Below, piece by piece: positions 8,784-17,547 of a DNA stretch of 64,000 nucleotides; position 1 is the first letter of the stretch; the number at the start of each line of letters is the position of its first letter. The stretch covers positions 558,001-622,000 of the forward strand of contig CBDHFM010000030.1 of the NCBI GenBank assembly GCA_965262505.1, read 5' to 3'. The translations under genes were made by a program, and so were the position numbers. The notes under the pieces are model-generated. The model did no database searches and had not been told where the DNA came from. It worked only from the letters and a program-made list of their open reading frames with translations. This DNA is from JACPPO01 sp965262505 (lineage in GTDB: Bacteria > Acidobacteriota > Vicinamibacteria > Vicinamibacterales > UBA2999).

Positions 8784-8930
8784 GGCGTTGTTGCACGAAT
8801 CCTGACTGGCCCGCACGATGCCAATCGACAGGATCCTCACCTGCCGAGGCGATACGACATTGGTCGGTCGAGGGCGGTCATCCGATTGAGGATCTCACAG
8901 CCGAGGACGACCTCACTCATCTGCCCGGCC
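8784..8930. mobile_element. Left-end remnant of the IS5 element
   Basis: The segment begins with the same GGCGTTGTTGCAC terminus as IS5 copies 1 and 2 and stays closely similar for about 145 bp, into the 3' end of the transposase gene. It then switches abruptly to integrase sequence. It has no right end. Confidence 0.8.
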
Positions 8931-8943
8931 CCGAATGCCGCCG

Positions 8944-9436
8944 TCCGCGCCCACCTGCCCGCCCCGTGGCAGGACATCCTCGATCTCGCCTACTACTCCG
9001 GCTGGCGCAAGAATAAGATCCTCGGCCTCACCTGGGAGGAAATTGACGAGGCCAGCGGCGTCATCCAGCTCTCACCCGCGCGCTCGAAGACCTTGGTGGG
9101 GCGGATTCTCCCGGAATCTCCGTCTATGTTTTGGTCAGTTGGAGGTTGCGCCATTTTAACTTTCTGCAAGATTCCGGACGGATCCGCCAGGAGAAGGGTT
9201 GCTGGAAGATGCACGACCCGAGGCCGCAGACGCCGCGTCAAGCAGCGCCACGACCTTGTCCTTGAGTATCTGCGTCGCCACGGCGCGAGGCCCGATTTTC
9301 AGGCCTCGAATTCCATCTGTCGCTCGCGCTGTCGCGTCGCAACCTGATCCGCGCCAGCGTGCCCGAGCGGGTCGCCATGCTCCTGACCGGCCACAAGAGC
9401 CGCGCCATCTTCGACCGCTACAACATCATCAACGAG
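8944..9436 (+). pseudogene. Tyrosine recombinase remnant, interrupted
   Basis: Two pieces of a recombinase are visible. The first (about 8955-9118) encodes WQDILDLAYYSGWRKNKILG, LTWEEIDEASGVIQL and ARSKT, the region with the first catalytic Arg normally written GxRxxE, here degraded to GWRKNKI. The second (about 9340-9436) encodes RNLIRASVPERVAML and LLTGHKSRAIFDRYNI in another frame, ending exactly where IS5 copy 2 begins. About 220 bp between them do not translate sensibly. The same C-terminal sequence occurs at 5917-6213. Confidence 0.75.
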
Positions 9437-10518
9437 GGCGTTGTTGCACGAATCGTGACTGGCCCGCACGATACCCACCGACGGGATCCTCACCTGCCGA
9501 TGCGATATGACACTGGTCGGCCGAGGGCGGTCATCCGATTGAGGATCTCACAGCCGAGGACGACCTCACTCCCCTGCCCAGCTGGGCTCCGGGCACGAAG
9601 GCCATCTCCGATGATGGACTTGTATCGGAAGAACACATTCTCCACCCGGCCCTGACGATGGTACCCTGACGCCTTCTTCCACTGGCGCCGTCCGAGCTGC
9701 TTCACCAACGTGATCGTCCGATCCCGCGCAGGCGACCGCAGGCCGTGCCCAGAGACGTTCGCCGTCTTGGCCGGTGGGATGACCACCGTCGCACCCCGCG
9801 CCCCCGCCGTTTCGTAGACGGCGATCGTGTCATAGGCGGCGTCAGCGGTGACGCGCACGAGTGGGCCCTCGACCGCGGTGAGCAGATCGAGGGCGGTGGT
9901 CGCATCATCCCCCGTCTCCTCGGTCAGCGTGTGGACACGGATCACGCCGGACTGATCGACGCCAAGGTGGAGCTTCCGCCAGCCACGCCGGCCGCGGCCA
10001 CCGTGTTTCGCGGCGGCCCACTCGCCTTCCCCAACGATGGACAGCCCCGTGCTGTCGAGCACGAGATGGAGGCCCTCGCCGGGCGGGACCGGTCGCAGAC
10101 GGCGCCGCAGATGCTGACTGCGCCGGGAGAGCGTCGTATAGTCGGGGGCGGAGAGGTCGAGGCGCATCATCCCGAACAGGGCGTGCAGGAATCCTTCGGC
10201 CTGGCGCAGCGGGAGATGGTAGAGGAGCCGCAGGGTCAGGGCGGTCTCGATGGCGAGATCCGAGTAGCGCCGCTGCCCACCCCGCCGGCCGCTCCGGCGG
10301 GGCGTCCAGGCAGCGATCGCGTCCGAGGACAACCACACCGTCACATCGCCGCGTCGAACGAGGGCCTGATTGTAGGTCGGCCAGTTCGCAACGCGGTACT
10401 TCGTCTTATACGTGGGATGGACCTTCGACTGCATCCCTGTAGTGTGGCTCCTGCGAAGGATCACGAGAAATGCGGGCCAAACCACCCCACCCCCGCAGGG
10501 TCTTCATGCAACAACGCC
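9437..10518 (-). mobile_element. IS5-family insertion sequence, copy 2
   Basis: The ends match those of copy 1 and the length (~1082 bp) is the same within one base. The insertion follows the codons for NIINE in an integrase remnant. The right end abuts a deleted IS3 fragment, so no target duplication can be read. Confidence 0.85.
9490..10434 (-). CDS. IS5-family transposase
   Basis: This 314-residue protein is nearly identical to the product at 4889-5833. It has the same MQSKVHPTYKTKYR start, the LVLDSTGLSIVGEGEW and TADAAYDTIAVYE acidic motifs and the C-terminal RVENVFFRYKSIIG block. An upstream in-frame codon would add 17 residues, but the start matching copy 1 is preferred. It is intact and could supply transposase to the truncated relatives in the window. 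Confidence 0.9.
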   Translation of the reverse strand: MQSKVHPTYKTKYRVANWPTYNQALVRRGDVTVWLSSDAIAAWTPRRSGRRGGQRRYSDLAIETALTLRLLYHLPLRQAEGFLHALFGMMRLDLSAPDYTTLSRRSQHLRRRLRPVPPGEGLHLVLDSTGLSIVGEGEWAAAKHGGRGRRGWRKLHLGVDQSGVIRVHTLTEETGDDATTALDLLTAVEGPLVRVTADAAYDTIAVYETAGARGATVVIPPAKTANVSGHGLRSPARDRTITLVKQLGRRQWKKASGYHRQGRVENVFFRYKSIIGDGLRARSPAGQGSEVVLGCEILNRMTALGRPVSYRIGR

Positions 10519-10678
10519 ATATTTCGCCCAGGCGGAGCTCGACCGCCGGGGGAAGTAGCCACGATGGTCCAGTTCATCGACGACCATCCCGCCAGCCGAG
10601 TTCGAGGCGCAGTACTATCAGCAGGCTGCGGTGGCCTGATTCAACGAATTCGGTCTCCGACGTTCCCGGTACGATTCA
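10519..10678. mobile_element. Internally deleted IS3-A fragment with right end
   Basis: The first ~70 bp match the orfA/orfB junction of the IS3 at 12227 (compare 12559-12625). The sequence then jumps to an orfB C-terminus (PAEFEAQYYQQAAVA, stop) and the right terminal repeat at 10652-10678, which pairs with the left repeat of that element at 12227-12253. The body of orfB is missing. Confidence 0.75.
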
Positions 10679-10830
10679 GCCAGCGTGTCGCGAGTGACCG
10701 AAGCGCATGCTTGACCGATGCTGTGGGGTCGACAAGGTCGCCCGACTCGAGCGCAGCACAGCAGTCGATGAGCTTGCGGTCGGTGAGCGGCTCAAGTGCT
10801 TCTCGGAGTTCGCCAGGCTAGGGCCTTGCT
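10679..10830 (-). pseudogene. IS110 transposase fragment
   Basis: On the minus strand this translates to LTDRKLIDCCAALESGDLVD followed by PTASVKHALRSLATRW. That matches the middle of the IS110 transposase at 13519-14601 (compare its LTDKKLIDRCAALVPGDILD segment). Neither end of the gene is present. Confidence 0.7.
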
Positions 10831-10989
10831 GACCGCGCTCCGCCACGCGTTCGGCACGTCGGACGAGCAGACGACGGAGCCCGCGGACGCCCTCCGGGCG
10901 CCCACGAATTCGTTGGAACCGGAGCACCACCGCCGCGGCCAACGCCCGTGCCGGCCGTCGACGCCAGCGAGCCCGCCCTCGCCCGCGTG

Positions 10990-11655
10990 CTACGACAGGA
11001 CTTTGATGACGACCCGGCGGTTCTGTGCCCGCCCCGCCGCGGTCTCGTTCGGTGCCACCGGACGGTCCTCGCCGACGCTGATCGCGTGCATCTTGTGCAG
11101 CGGAACCTGGTGCTGCTCGTGCAGGTACTGCTTCACCGCTTCGGCGCGCGCGAGGCCGAGCTGCATGTTGAGCGTCTCAGGGCCCGTGGCGTCGGTGTGG
11201 CCCTCGATCTCCAGGTACACGTTCTCAGGATTCTGCTGGAGCTGGTCGACGAGCTGGTCGAGCCTCACCTGTGCCCCCTCGGGCAGCTCGGCCCGCGAGC
11301 TCGCGAAGGGGCCCTGCTCCTCGTTGAGGATCACCTCCAAGATGAGCCGGCGTCGCCGCTGGGTCGCCTGCTCGGCCGCGCCCACGCGCTGATCGACCTG
11401 GCTGATGGCCGTCGCCGCCGCGTCGGCCGAGTTCTTCCCGGTTTGCGCGAGCTCACCCGCTGCACCCGCGCGACCGTCGACCTCGTCGATCCGTTCCTGG
11501 GTTTCCTGTATCCGCGCCTGGATGTCGTCCACCGTGGCGGTCAACGTGTCGACTCGCTGGTCCACCCCGCCGGCCTCGGTGCGCACGAACCCCTTGGTGG
11601 CGCACGCGGGGGCGCCCGCGGCGATCACCGCGACTAGAATCAGTGTCTTCAGCAT
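10990..11655 (-). CDS. OmpA/Pal-type lipoprotein with coiled-coil linker
   Basis: The 221-residue protein starts with a lipoprotein signal whose lipobox is AGAPAC. Residues 30-105 are rich in heptad-like Gln/Asp/Ala sequence and should form a coiled coil. The last ~110 residues are an OmpA C-terminal peptidoglycan-binding domain: YLEIEGHTDATGPETLNMQL, then LARAEAVKQYL, and a GRAQNRRV end. It probably ties the outer membrane to peptidoglycan. The extended helical spacer sets it apart from a standard Pal. It stands alone between IS debris. Confidence 0.85.
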   Translation of the reverse strand: MLKTLILVAVIAAGAPACATKGFVRTEAGGVDQRVDTLTATVDDIQARIQETQERIDEVDGRAGAAGELAQTGKNSADAAATAISQVDQRVGAAEQATQRRRRLILEVILNEEQGPFASSRAELPEGAQVRLDQLVDQLQQNPENVYLEIEGHTDATGPETLNMQLGLARAEAVKQYLHEQHQVPLHKMHAISVGEDRPVAPNETAAGRAQNRRVVIKVLS

Positions 11656-12226
11656 TCCTTCCTCCTCCTAGCAGACGGGGATGTCCCTCGAGCCGGTGAA
11701 CGTTGAAGCGGCGGCTCCTTGCTGGTCGCGATAGACGGCCGGTGGGAACATCTGGAGCCGAAGCCCGGTGACCGCATATTCGTCTGGCCCGAGGGCCTCT
11801 TTCAGGGCCTGCACTGGCCGTACACGCACATCCCTCCTCGTGGTGTCCTGCTGCGGTCTCATGGCACGGCAACGCCCCGCGGCACAACGTGCTCTGGCTG
11901 ACGGCCCGCTGACTCTTATGTCGGTGATTAGCGGATAGCACGACAGGGCGCCAACCATCCGGACGTTCAGGGCCCCGCAGGGCCCCGGGCGCCGCCGAGG
12001 TGTGCCGGCAGCGTGTCCGCCCGGGCCGTGTGTTGGTCGCGAAGGGCTTCACCGCGAACACTGTCGAGAGCGCGACTCACCGTCTCAAGACCAGAACGCG
12101 GCTCGCCAGACCGGCGGCAGCCTTCCGCGGAGAGGTGATCCAGCTGCGGGCGGGTGATGCGCCACGGGATTTCCGCCGTCCCAGACACGTGCGGTCTCAG
12201 CCGACCATCCCGAGGCCGCTCATGAC
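11656..12226. other. Gene-poor stretch with an IS256-end-like fragment
   Basis: Positions 11675-11740 resemble the left ends of the IS256 elements at 34914 and 36394: a GGGATGTCCC-like start, then GTTGAA, then GCGGCGGCTCCT. The rest of the stretch shows no gene I can support. A minus-strand frame covering 11668-11958 has no recognised domain and is probably spurious. Confidence 0.5.
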
Positions 12227-12277
12227 TGAATCGTACCGGGTTTCTCGGAGACCTCATTGCTTGTGAGGATGGGGTCT

Positions 12278-12874
12278 ATGGGACGTTCAAGTCGGTTTTC
12301 TCCGGAGGTGCGCGAGCGTGCCGTTCGGATGGTCGAGGAGCACCGGGAGGCCCACGCATCAGCGTGGGCGGTGCTGCAGTCGGTGGCACCGAAGCTCGGC
12401 TGCACGGCGGAGACGCTGCGGAAGTGGGTGCGGCAGGCGCAGCGTGATGCTGGGCATCGGCCGGGCCTGACGACGAGCGAGCGGGAGCGGTTGCAGGAGC
12501 TGGAGCGCGAGGTCCGCGAACTGAAGCGAGCGAACGAGATCCTGCGGAAGGCGTCCGCATATTTCGCCCAGGCGGAGCTCGACCGCCGGGGGACGTCGCC
12601 ACGATGGTCCAGTTCATCGACGACCATCGCGCCGTGTTCGGGGTCGAGCCGATCTGCGCCGTGCTGCCGATCGCCCCGTCGACGTATCATCGCCATCGGC
12701 ACCAGCGGACCCATCCGACGCACCGGTCCGCGCGGGCGCAGCGCGACGATCAGCTCCGCGGCGAGATTCAGCGGGTCTATGACGCGCACCAGCAGGTCTA
12801 CGGCCCCCGGAAAGTCTGGAAGCAGCTGCGGCGGGACGGCATCCGCGTGGCGCGTTGCACCGTGGCGCGCTTGA
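12278..12874 (+). CDS. IS3 OrfA (HTH protein)
   Basis: The first ~105 residues are a canonical IS3 OrfA: an HTH region (RFSPEVRERAVRMVEEH ... TAETLRKWVRQ), then a leucine-rich coiled coil (LQELEREVRELKRANEILRK) and the AYFAQAELDRR end. The frame has no stop at the usual place and runs on inside orfB, so the last ~90 residues are probably not a native domain. OrfA binds the element ends, and a -1 shift would make the OrfAB transposase. Confidence 0.75.
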   Translation: MGRSSRFSPEVRERAVRMVEEHREAHASAWAVLQSVAPKLGCTAETLRKWVRQAQRDAGHRPGLTTSERERLQELEREVRELKRANEILRKASAYFAQAELDRRGTSPRWSSSSTTIAPCSGSSRSAPCCRSPRRRIIAIGTSGPIRRTGPRGRSATISSAARFSGSMTRTSRSTAPGKSGSSCGGTASAWRVAPWRA

Positions 12875-13296
12875 TGCGCGCGATGGGCCTCGCCGGGGCC
12901 GTTCGGGGCCGGGCCTGGATCACCACGACCCACGCCGGTGAGGGCGGTCGCCCGGTGGACCTCGTCGACCGCCAGTTCGTGGCCACCCGTCCGAATCAGC
13001 TCTGGGTCTCCGACTTCACGTACGTCGCGACCTGGAGCGGCTTCGTCTACGTCGCGTTCGTCATCGACGTGTTTGCGCGACGCATGGTGGGCTGGCGGGT
13101 GTCGGCCTCCATGCGCACGGACTGCGTGCTGGATGCGTTGGAGCAGGCGATCTACGCTCGCCGGGACGACGCCCTCACCGGCCTCGTACATCACAGTGAT
13201 GCCGGGTCGCAATAGCTCTCCATGCGGTACACGGATCGCCTCGTGGACGCCGGCATCGCGCCGTCGGTCGGCAGCCAAGGCGATGCCTATGACTGT
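12604..13296 (+). pseudogene. IS3 OrfB transposase, stopped and truncated
   Basis: The frame encodes an IS3 OrfB core with WVSDFTYVATWSGFVYVAFV (first Asp) and LVHHSDAGSQ (second Asp). A TAG at 13213-13215 replaces the Tyr codon expected after GSQ. The same frame continues as LSMRYTDRLVDAGIAPSVG up to GDAYD and then meets IS110-A. The last acidic residue and C-terminus are missing, so the product is inactive. Confidence 0.85.
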
Positions 13297-13518
13297 GAGC
13301 ATGATGGTGTTGCTGTCCGAGCAGGTCTGACCCCTGCGTATGAGTGACCTCGTGTCCTTGCATTGATCTGTCGGCCTGGGTCGGGCAGCACTCACCCAGA
13401 TGCGGTTTGATCGGGTGGGCAGTGACCCAATAGGGGCCTGGCCGAAGCGACCCATCACAGTCCTGTCCGCCCGCTCGGTCAGACCATGTCGCCAGCCTGT
13501 GGAAGAGAGGTTTGCCGC
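13297..13518 (+). ncRNA. Candidate bridge-RNA locus in the IS110-A left end
   Basis: IS110 elements are known to express a structured bridge RNA from the non-coding end, with loops pairing to target and donor DNA. This segment has conserved islands shared with the diverged IS110-B left end (CATTGATCTGTCGG; GTGACCC then ATAGGGGCCTG; CACAGTCCTGTCCGCCC) separated by unrelated sequence, the pattern expected for stems with reprogrammable loops. ATAGGGGC at 13430-13437 also occurs at the right terminus (14629-14636). RNA expression and exact ends are inferred. Confidence 0.5.
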
Positions 13519-14601
13519 ATGTCGCACAGGAACGAGATCGTCGAGCTACCGCGCACCGTCATCGTCGGAGTCGACACGCATAAACACATTCACGTGGCGG
13601 TGGCGCTCGATGCCCTTGGCGCCAGACTCGCCACCTGCAGTGCGTCGGCAGACCGCGCCGGCTACATGGAGCTCGTGGCGTGGGCGCGCGCCCTCGGCCT
13701 CGTGGAGGCGTTCGGCATCGAAGGGACCGGCTCCTACGGTGTGGGCCTCGCGAGCTTCGTGCGCCGACACGCCATCCGCGTGGTCGAGGTCAGCCATTGC
13801 GACCGGCGAAAGCGACGCCACAACGGCAAGAGCGATACGATCGACGCCGAGACCGCCGCCCGCTCGGTGCTGTCGGGGATCGCGACAGCCATCCCGAAGA
13901 CCGCCGACGGCGCCGCAGAGATGGTGCGCCAGATCAAAACCGCCCGAGATACCGCCGTAAAAGCCCGCAGTGCCGCCATCATCACGCTCAAGTCGCTGAT
14001 CGTCAACGCCTCTGACGCACTCCGCGAATCACTCGACCCGCTGACGGACAAGAAACTCATCGACCGTTGCGCGGCGCTCGTACCCGGTGACATCCTCGAC
14101 CCCACGGCCTCGGCGAAGCACTCGCTCCGGGCGCTCGCTAGGCGTTGGCTCACCCTGACAGCGGAAATCCGGACACACAACGACGTCCTCGACGCGATCA
14201 CGCACACAGCCGCACCGACACTCCGTGAAGCGTTTGGCATCGGTGCGGACTCCGCTGCCGAGATGATGATTGTCGCGGGTGACAACCCGACGCGGGTGCG
14301 TTCCGAGGCGGCCTTCGCGAAGCTCTGCGGCGCATGTCCGATTCCGGCATCGAGCGGGGTGACGCATCGGCATCGGCTCTTTCGTGGCGGCCACCGTCAA
14401 GCCAACGCGGCGATCTACCGCATCGTGACCGTCCGCATGCGCTGGCACCAGCCGACCCTCGACTATGTCGGGCGACGGACGGCCCAGGGCCTGACCAAGA
14501 AGGACATCAGCCGCTGTCTGAAGCGCTTCGTCGCCCGCGAGATCTACAACGCCCTGATCGCAGACCACCGCTCCCGTGGGGCCCTCACCTCCGCTGCCTG
14601 A
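13519..14601 (+). CDS. IS110-family (DEDD) transposase, intact
   Basis: The 360-residue protein has an N-terminal RuvC-like DEDD domain: IVGVDTHKHIHVAVAL (first Asp), GIEGTGSYGVGL (Glu) and KSDTIDAETAARSVL (paired Asp). The C-terminal transposase_20 domain has EAFGIGADSAAEM, AFAKLCGACPIPASSG and FRGGHRQANAAIYRIV, where the serine of the PASSG region is the expected nucleophile. ATG at 13519 is preferred over the upstream codon because homology to the other copies begins there. It would act with the non-coding RNA encoded just upstream. Confidence 0.9.
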   Translation: MSHRNEIVELPRTVIVGVDTHKHIHVAVALDALGARLATCSASADRAGYMELVAWARALGLVEAFGIEGTGSYGVGLASFVRRHAIRVVEVSHCDRRKRRHNGKSDTIDAETAARSVLSGIATAIPKTADGAAEMVRQIKTARDTAVKARSAAIITLKSLIVNASDALRESLDPLTDKKLIDRCAALVPGDILDPTASAKHSLRALARRWLTLTAEIRTHNDVLDAITHTAAPTLREAFGIGADSAAEMMIVAGDNPTRVRSEAAFAKLCGACPIPASSGVTHRHRLFRGGHRQANAAIYRIVTVRMRWHQPTLDYVGRRTAQGLTKKDISRCLKRFVAREIYNALIADHRSRGALTSAA

Positions 14602-14652
14602 CAAGTGGCAATGGAGCACTCTTGACACATAGGGGCTTCAATGCCCTCGCTG

Positions 14653-15445
14653 GGCATTGTCAACTTGTTGAGGGCAGCGCGCTCTTGCCCCGTGACATCG
14701 AGGCCCCCGATCGTTCTCAACAGGCGCACGTCACCGCATCCCATTCAACGAACGCGCGGGTGCGGAGCAGACGGTAGTGAACCGATCGCAGGAGGTGTCG
14801 ACCGACGCGGAACAGATTCTGCACGATACCGTGAACCGACGCGAAGCGCTGGAGCTGAGCGGTCGACTTGAAACGCCGCATCTGGCGCTCACGCTGGCGG
14901 GTCGGTTGGTGGGAGACCTCCGCGCGGTTGTTCGCGTACTGATCGGTGCAGTGAAGCACCGATGGCATCACCGTGCGACAGGCGGCCGAGTCGCGGCGCA
15001 GCGTGTCGGTCATCAGGCGTCGCGGCACGTGCCGCTGGGTCTTCAGTAACGTGCGAAAGAAGCGCACCGCGGCGTGCCGATTCCGTCGCGGTTGCACGAG
15101 GATGTCGAGGACGTCACCGTCCTCATCCACGGCGCGCCACAAGTATTGCTGGCGACCCTGGATCGTGACGAACACTTCGTCGAGATGCCAGGTGTCTCCG
15201 AGCCGGCCACGTCGGCGCCGCAATCGGCCCGCATATTCAGGACCGAACCGTCGACACCACTTCCGGATGGCCTCATAGGTGACTTCGACACCTCGGCGGG
15301 CCAGCAAGTCCTCCACGTCTCGGAAGCTGAGCGCGAAGCGATGATAGAGCCACACCGCGTGGCTGATGATTTCAGGGGAAAACCGGTATCCGCGGTAGCT
15401 GGGCATACGGTAACTCTGCCAGCAGGAGGCCAAGTTGACAATGCC
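14653..15445 (-). mobile_element. IS6-family element
   Basis: Perfect 14-bp inverted repeats (GGCATTGTCAACTT) lie at 14653-14666 and 15432-15445, giving a 793-bp element, the normal size for IS6. The 8-bp flanks do not match, so it was not left here by a simple recent insertion or has since recombined. IS6 elements move by replicative cointegration and often drive rearrangements. Confidence 0.9.
14717..15406 (-). CDS. IS6-family transposase
   Basis: The protein has ~229 residues from MPSYRGYRFSPEIISHAVWL. It includes the N-terminal HTH (FRDVEDLLARRGVEVTYEAI), the DDE motifs DTWHLDEVFVTIQG, RLMTDTLRRD and the Glu-containing RQRERQMRRFKS, and the typical HCTDQYANNRAEVSHQ stretch. Length and order match IS6/IS26-type proteins. 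It appears intact. Confidence 0.9.
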   Translation of the reverse strand: MPSYRGYRFSPEIISHAVWLYHRFALSFRDVEDLLARRGVEVTYEAIRKWCRRFGPEYAGRLRRRRGRLGDTWHLDEVFVTIQGRQQYLWRAVDEDGDVLDILVQPRRNRHAAVRFFRTLLKTQRHVPRRLMTDTLRRDSAACRTVMPSVLHCTDQYANNRAEVSHQPTRQRERQMRRFKSTAQLQRFASVHGIVQNLFRVGRHLLRSVHYRLLRTRAFVEWDAVTCAC

Positions 15446-15660
15446 GTGCAGGGGGCATGAGACTTTGAAAATCGGGAACGAACAGCTGTCTGTGCTCCAC
15501 TACGTTACCGACTGCCGGAGCGTCACGCGTACGGCAATGCCCTAGCCCACCTCGATCTCTGCCAATCGGGCGCCGGGCAATAGACCGAAAGGATCGACCA
15601 ACTGGTCTGTGGGCCAGAGGTTATCATGACGGACCTGCCGTGCAGGCAAGGTGAGTGCAA
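15446..15660. other. Intergenic segment upstream of the nuclease gene
   Basis: I see no gene in these 215 bp. AAGGTGAG just before 15661 is a plausible ribosome binding site for the nuclease. Confidence 0.4.
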
Positions 15661-16341
15661 ATGAGAACTGCTATTGCGATACTTGCCGGCTCGCTGCTGC
15701 TGCTGCTGCTGTGGGTGTCCCCGTTGCAGCTCCACTCCCAGGCCGGCGAGGTCTTTTCCGGGGAAGTTGTGGGCGTCACTGATGGCGATACCGTGCGCGT
15801 CATGCGTGACCGGACGCCCGTTCGCGTGCGCCTGGATGGTATCGACGCGCCAGAAACTCGCCAACCCTTCTTTCAGCGGGCGAAACAGCTCACGTCAAGA
15901 TTCGTGTTCGGAAAGGTGGCACGTGTTGAGGTCAGGGACGTCGATCAATACGGTCGACTCGTAGCCCGCGTGTACGTCGACGAGCTCGACCTCAGTCTGG
16001 CCCTCGTCGAACAGGGCTTGGCGTGGCACTTCACGCGTTACTCCGACGACCAGACACTTGCTGAGGCCGAACGTGCTGCCCGCGCTGCAGGCGTGGGTTT
16101 GTGGCGCGCGCCCAACCCGGTCCCGCCGTGGGAGTTCCGACGAGGTTTCTCTGCGGTTTCAGACGTGCCGGTCGAGGGCCAGCTCCACGGGAACACCAGG
16201 TCTCGCGTGTTCCACCGCCCTGGCTGTCCCAACTACGACTGCCCGAACTGCGTCGTGCCCTTTGACTCGCCGGAGGCAGCCGTGGCTGCCGGATTTCGAC
16301 CGGCGGGTGACTGTCATGACCGGTCATCCCAGGCAAGGTAG
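15661..16341 (+). CDS. Secreted staphylococcal-nuclease-like (TNase) protein with Cys-rich tail
   Basis: The 226-residue protein starts with a strong signal peptide (IAILAGSLLLLLLWVSPLQL). It is followed by an SNase/OB-fold domain: VVGVTDGDTVRVMRD, then VRVRLDGIDAPETRQP (catalytic Arg and Glu region) and YGRLVARVYVDELDL. After LVEQGLAWHF and GVGLW comes a second module of ~55 residues with HRPGCPNYDCPNC and AAGFRPAGDC, a Cys pattern seen at the C-terminus of related nucleases and resembling an Ada-type metal site. It is a likely exported nuclease. The start at 15661 follows a good ribosome site. Confidence 0.85.
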   Translation: MRTAIAILAGSLLLLLLWVSPLQLHSQAGEVFSGEVVGVTDGDTVRVMRDRTPVRVRLDGIDAPETRQPFFQRAKQLTSRFVFGKVARVEVRDVDQYGRLVARVYVDELDLSLALVEQGLAWHFTRYSDDQTLAEAERAARAAGVGLWRAPNPVPPWEFRRGFSAVSDVPVEGQLHGNTRSRVFHRPGCPNYDCPNCVVPFDSPEAAVAAGFRPAGDCHDRSSQAR

Positions 16342-16353
16342 CCTGCACCTGTG

Positions 16354-17547
16354 CGTCTCGAATTCCCAATTCTCTTGCTGAATCCAGGATTGAGGCAACG
16401 TTGCGTGGCGCCTGACGTCTGGCCTACGCTGTCTCGCACATAAAGGACCTCCTGCTCACTCTGCTTCACTGGGCCGTCATGACCGCGACGCTGTGTGGCC
16501 CTGGTGGCGTGCGCGCGGTGATCGCGGAGAATCTTCTGCTCAAGCAGCAGCTGATCGTCTTGCGCCGTCGTCGCCAGCGGGCGCCGCACCTGACAGCGAA
16601 TGACCGACTGCTGTTCGGATTCGGGTCACTCTTCCTCAGCCCAGGACGGATCCGAAAGGTCGACATCGGCGTACGCCCCTCGACGCTCCTGGCGTTTCAT
16701 CAGGCATTGGTGCGTCGCACGTACCGCCGACTGTTTTCGTCGAGCGAGTGCCCGAAGAAGCCCGGACCGAAGGGGCCGAGCGAGGCACTCATCCAGGCCA
16801 TCGTCGAGCTCAAGTCGCGTACTCCTCGGTTCGGCTGTCCACGGATTGCGCGCATCATCTCGCGAACGTTCGGGGCCAACATCGATAAGAACGTCGTGTA
16901 CCGCGTGCTGTCGACACACTATCGCCCCATCCCGGGCGGAACCGGGCCCTCGTGGTTGTCGTTCATCGGATACACGACAGACAGCCTGTGGAGCGTGGAC
17001 CTCTTTCGATGCGAGTCCATCGTGCTCCGGAGCGACTGGGTGCTCGTGGTCATGGACCAATTCACGCGCCGCCTCGTCGGAGTCGGCGTGCACTGCGGTC
17101 CGGTCAATGGCGCCGACCTCTGCCGCATGTTCAACGCCGCCATTTATGGTCGGGGCGCCCCGCGACATCTCAGCACCGATCATGATCCGCTGTTCGAGGC
17201 GCACCGTTGGACGGCAAACCTGCGGATTCTGGAGATCGACGAAATCAAGACCGTGCCTCATGTGCCCCGGTCCCACCCCTTCGTGGAGCGCCTGATCGGC
17301 ACGACGCGGCGAGAATGTCTCGACCATGTGCTGTTCTGGAATGCCCGTGATCTTGAACGGACACTTGCCGACTTCCAGGCCTACTACAACGAGGTACGCA
17401 GCCACGCGTCGTTGAAGGGCCACACGCCGTTGACCTTCGCCGGCGGACACATGGTGGCCCGTGCCGAGCTGAACAATGTCCGTTGGGTCTCCCACTGCCG
17501 GGACTTGGTCCAGCTCCCAGTGGCGGCCTGACAACGAATTCGAGACG
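16354..17547 (+). mobile_element. Insertion sequence with single rve-type transposase
   Basis: Short inverted repeats (CGTCTCGAATTC, 12 bp) at 16354-16365 and 17536-17547 bound a 1194-bp element. It abuts a broken CARDB gene on its right and the nuclease stop codon on its left, only 13 bp away. Confidence 0.75.
16479..17531 (+). CDS. DDE (rve integrase core) transposase
   Basis: The protein has 350 residues. The N-terminus carries AVIAENLLLKQQLIVLRRRR, as in the transposase at 1741-2886, and belongs to the same broad family although the sequences are well diverged. The core has LWSVDLFRCESIVL, HLSTDHDPLF and HPFVERLIGTTRRECLDH, which supply the DDE triad, then AYYNEVRSHASLKGHTP. No disruption is seen. 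Confidence 0.85.
   Translation: MTATLCGPGGVRAVIAENLLLKQQLIVLRRRRQRAPHLTANDRLLFGFGSLFLSPGRIRKVDIGVRPSTLLAFHQALVRRTYRRLFSSSECPKKPGPKGPSEALIQAIVELKSRTPRFGCPRIARIISRTFGANIDKNVVYRVLSTHYRPIPGGTGPSWLSFIGYTTDSLWSVDLFRCESIVLRSDWVLVVMDQFTRRLVGVGVHCGPVNGADLCRMFNAAIYGRGAPRHLSTDHDPLFEAHRWTANLRILEIDEIKTVPHVPRSHPFVERLIGTTRRECLDHVLFWNARDLERTLADFQAYYNEVRSHASLKGHTPLTFAGGHMVARAELNNVRWVSHCRDLVQLPVAA

Larger units (their letters stand above)
12227..13296 (+). mobile_element. IS3-family element A, truncated at its right end by IS110-A
   Basis: The left inverted repeat at 12227-12253 (TGAATCGTACCGGG...CGGAGACC) matches the right repeat of the deleted copy at 10652-10678. The element carries orfA and orfB in -1 phase. 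It stops within orfB, at the codons for GDAYD, where IS110-A begins. The right end is absent. Confidence 0.8.
13291..14637 (+). mobile_element. IS110-family element A
   Basis: The element begins near GACTGTGAGCATGAT (13291-13305), inside IS3-A, and ends near the ATAGGGGC at 14629-14636. IS110 elements have no long inverted repeats, so the ends were placed by comparison with the two IS110-B copies. It has about 220 bp of non-coding DNA before one intact transposase gene. Confidence 0.75.

Noticed and set aside
4836..10518. Target-site duplications for the two IS5 copies
   Set aside because: The bases next to the ends of each copy do not match one another, and copy 2 abuts a deleted IS3, so no duplication can be claimed.
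11668..11958. Minus-strand frame beside the OmpA-like lipoprotein gene
   Set aside because: It overlaps an IS256-end-like fragment, has no ribosome site or domain, and its composition is typical of a chance frame.
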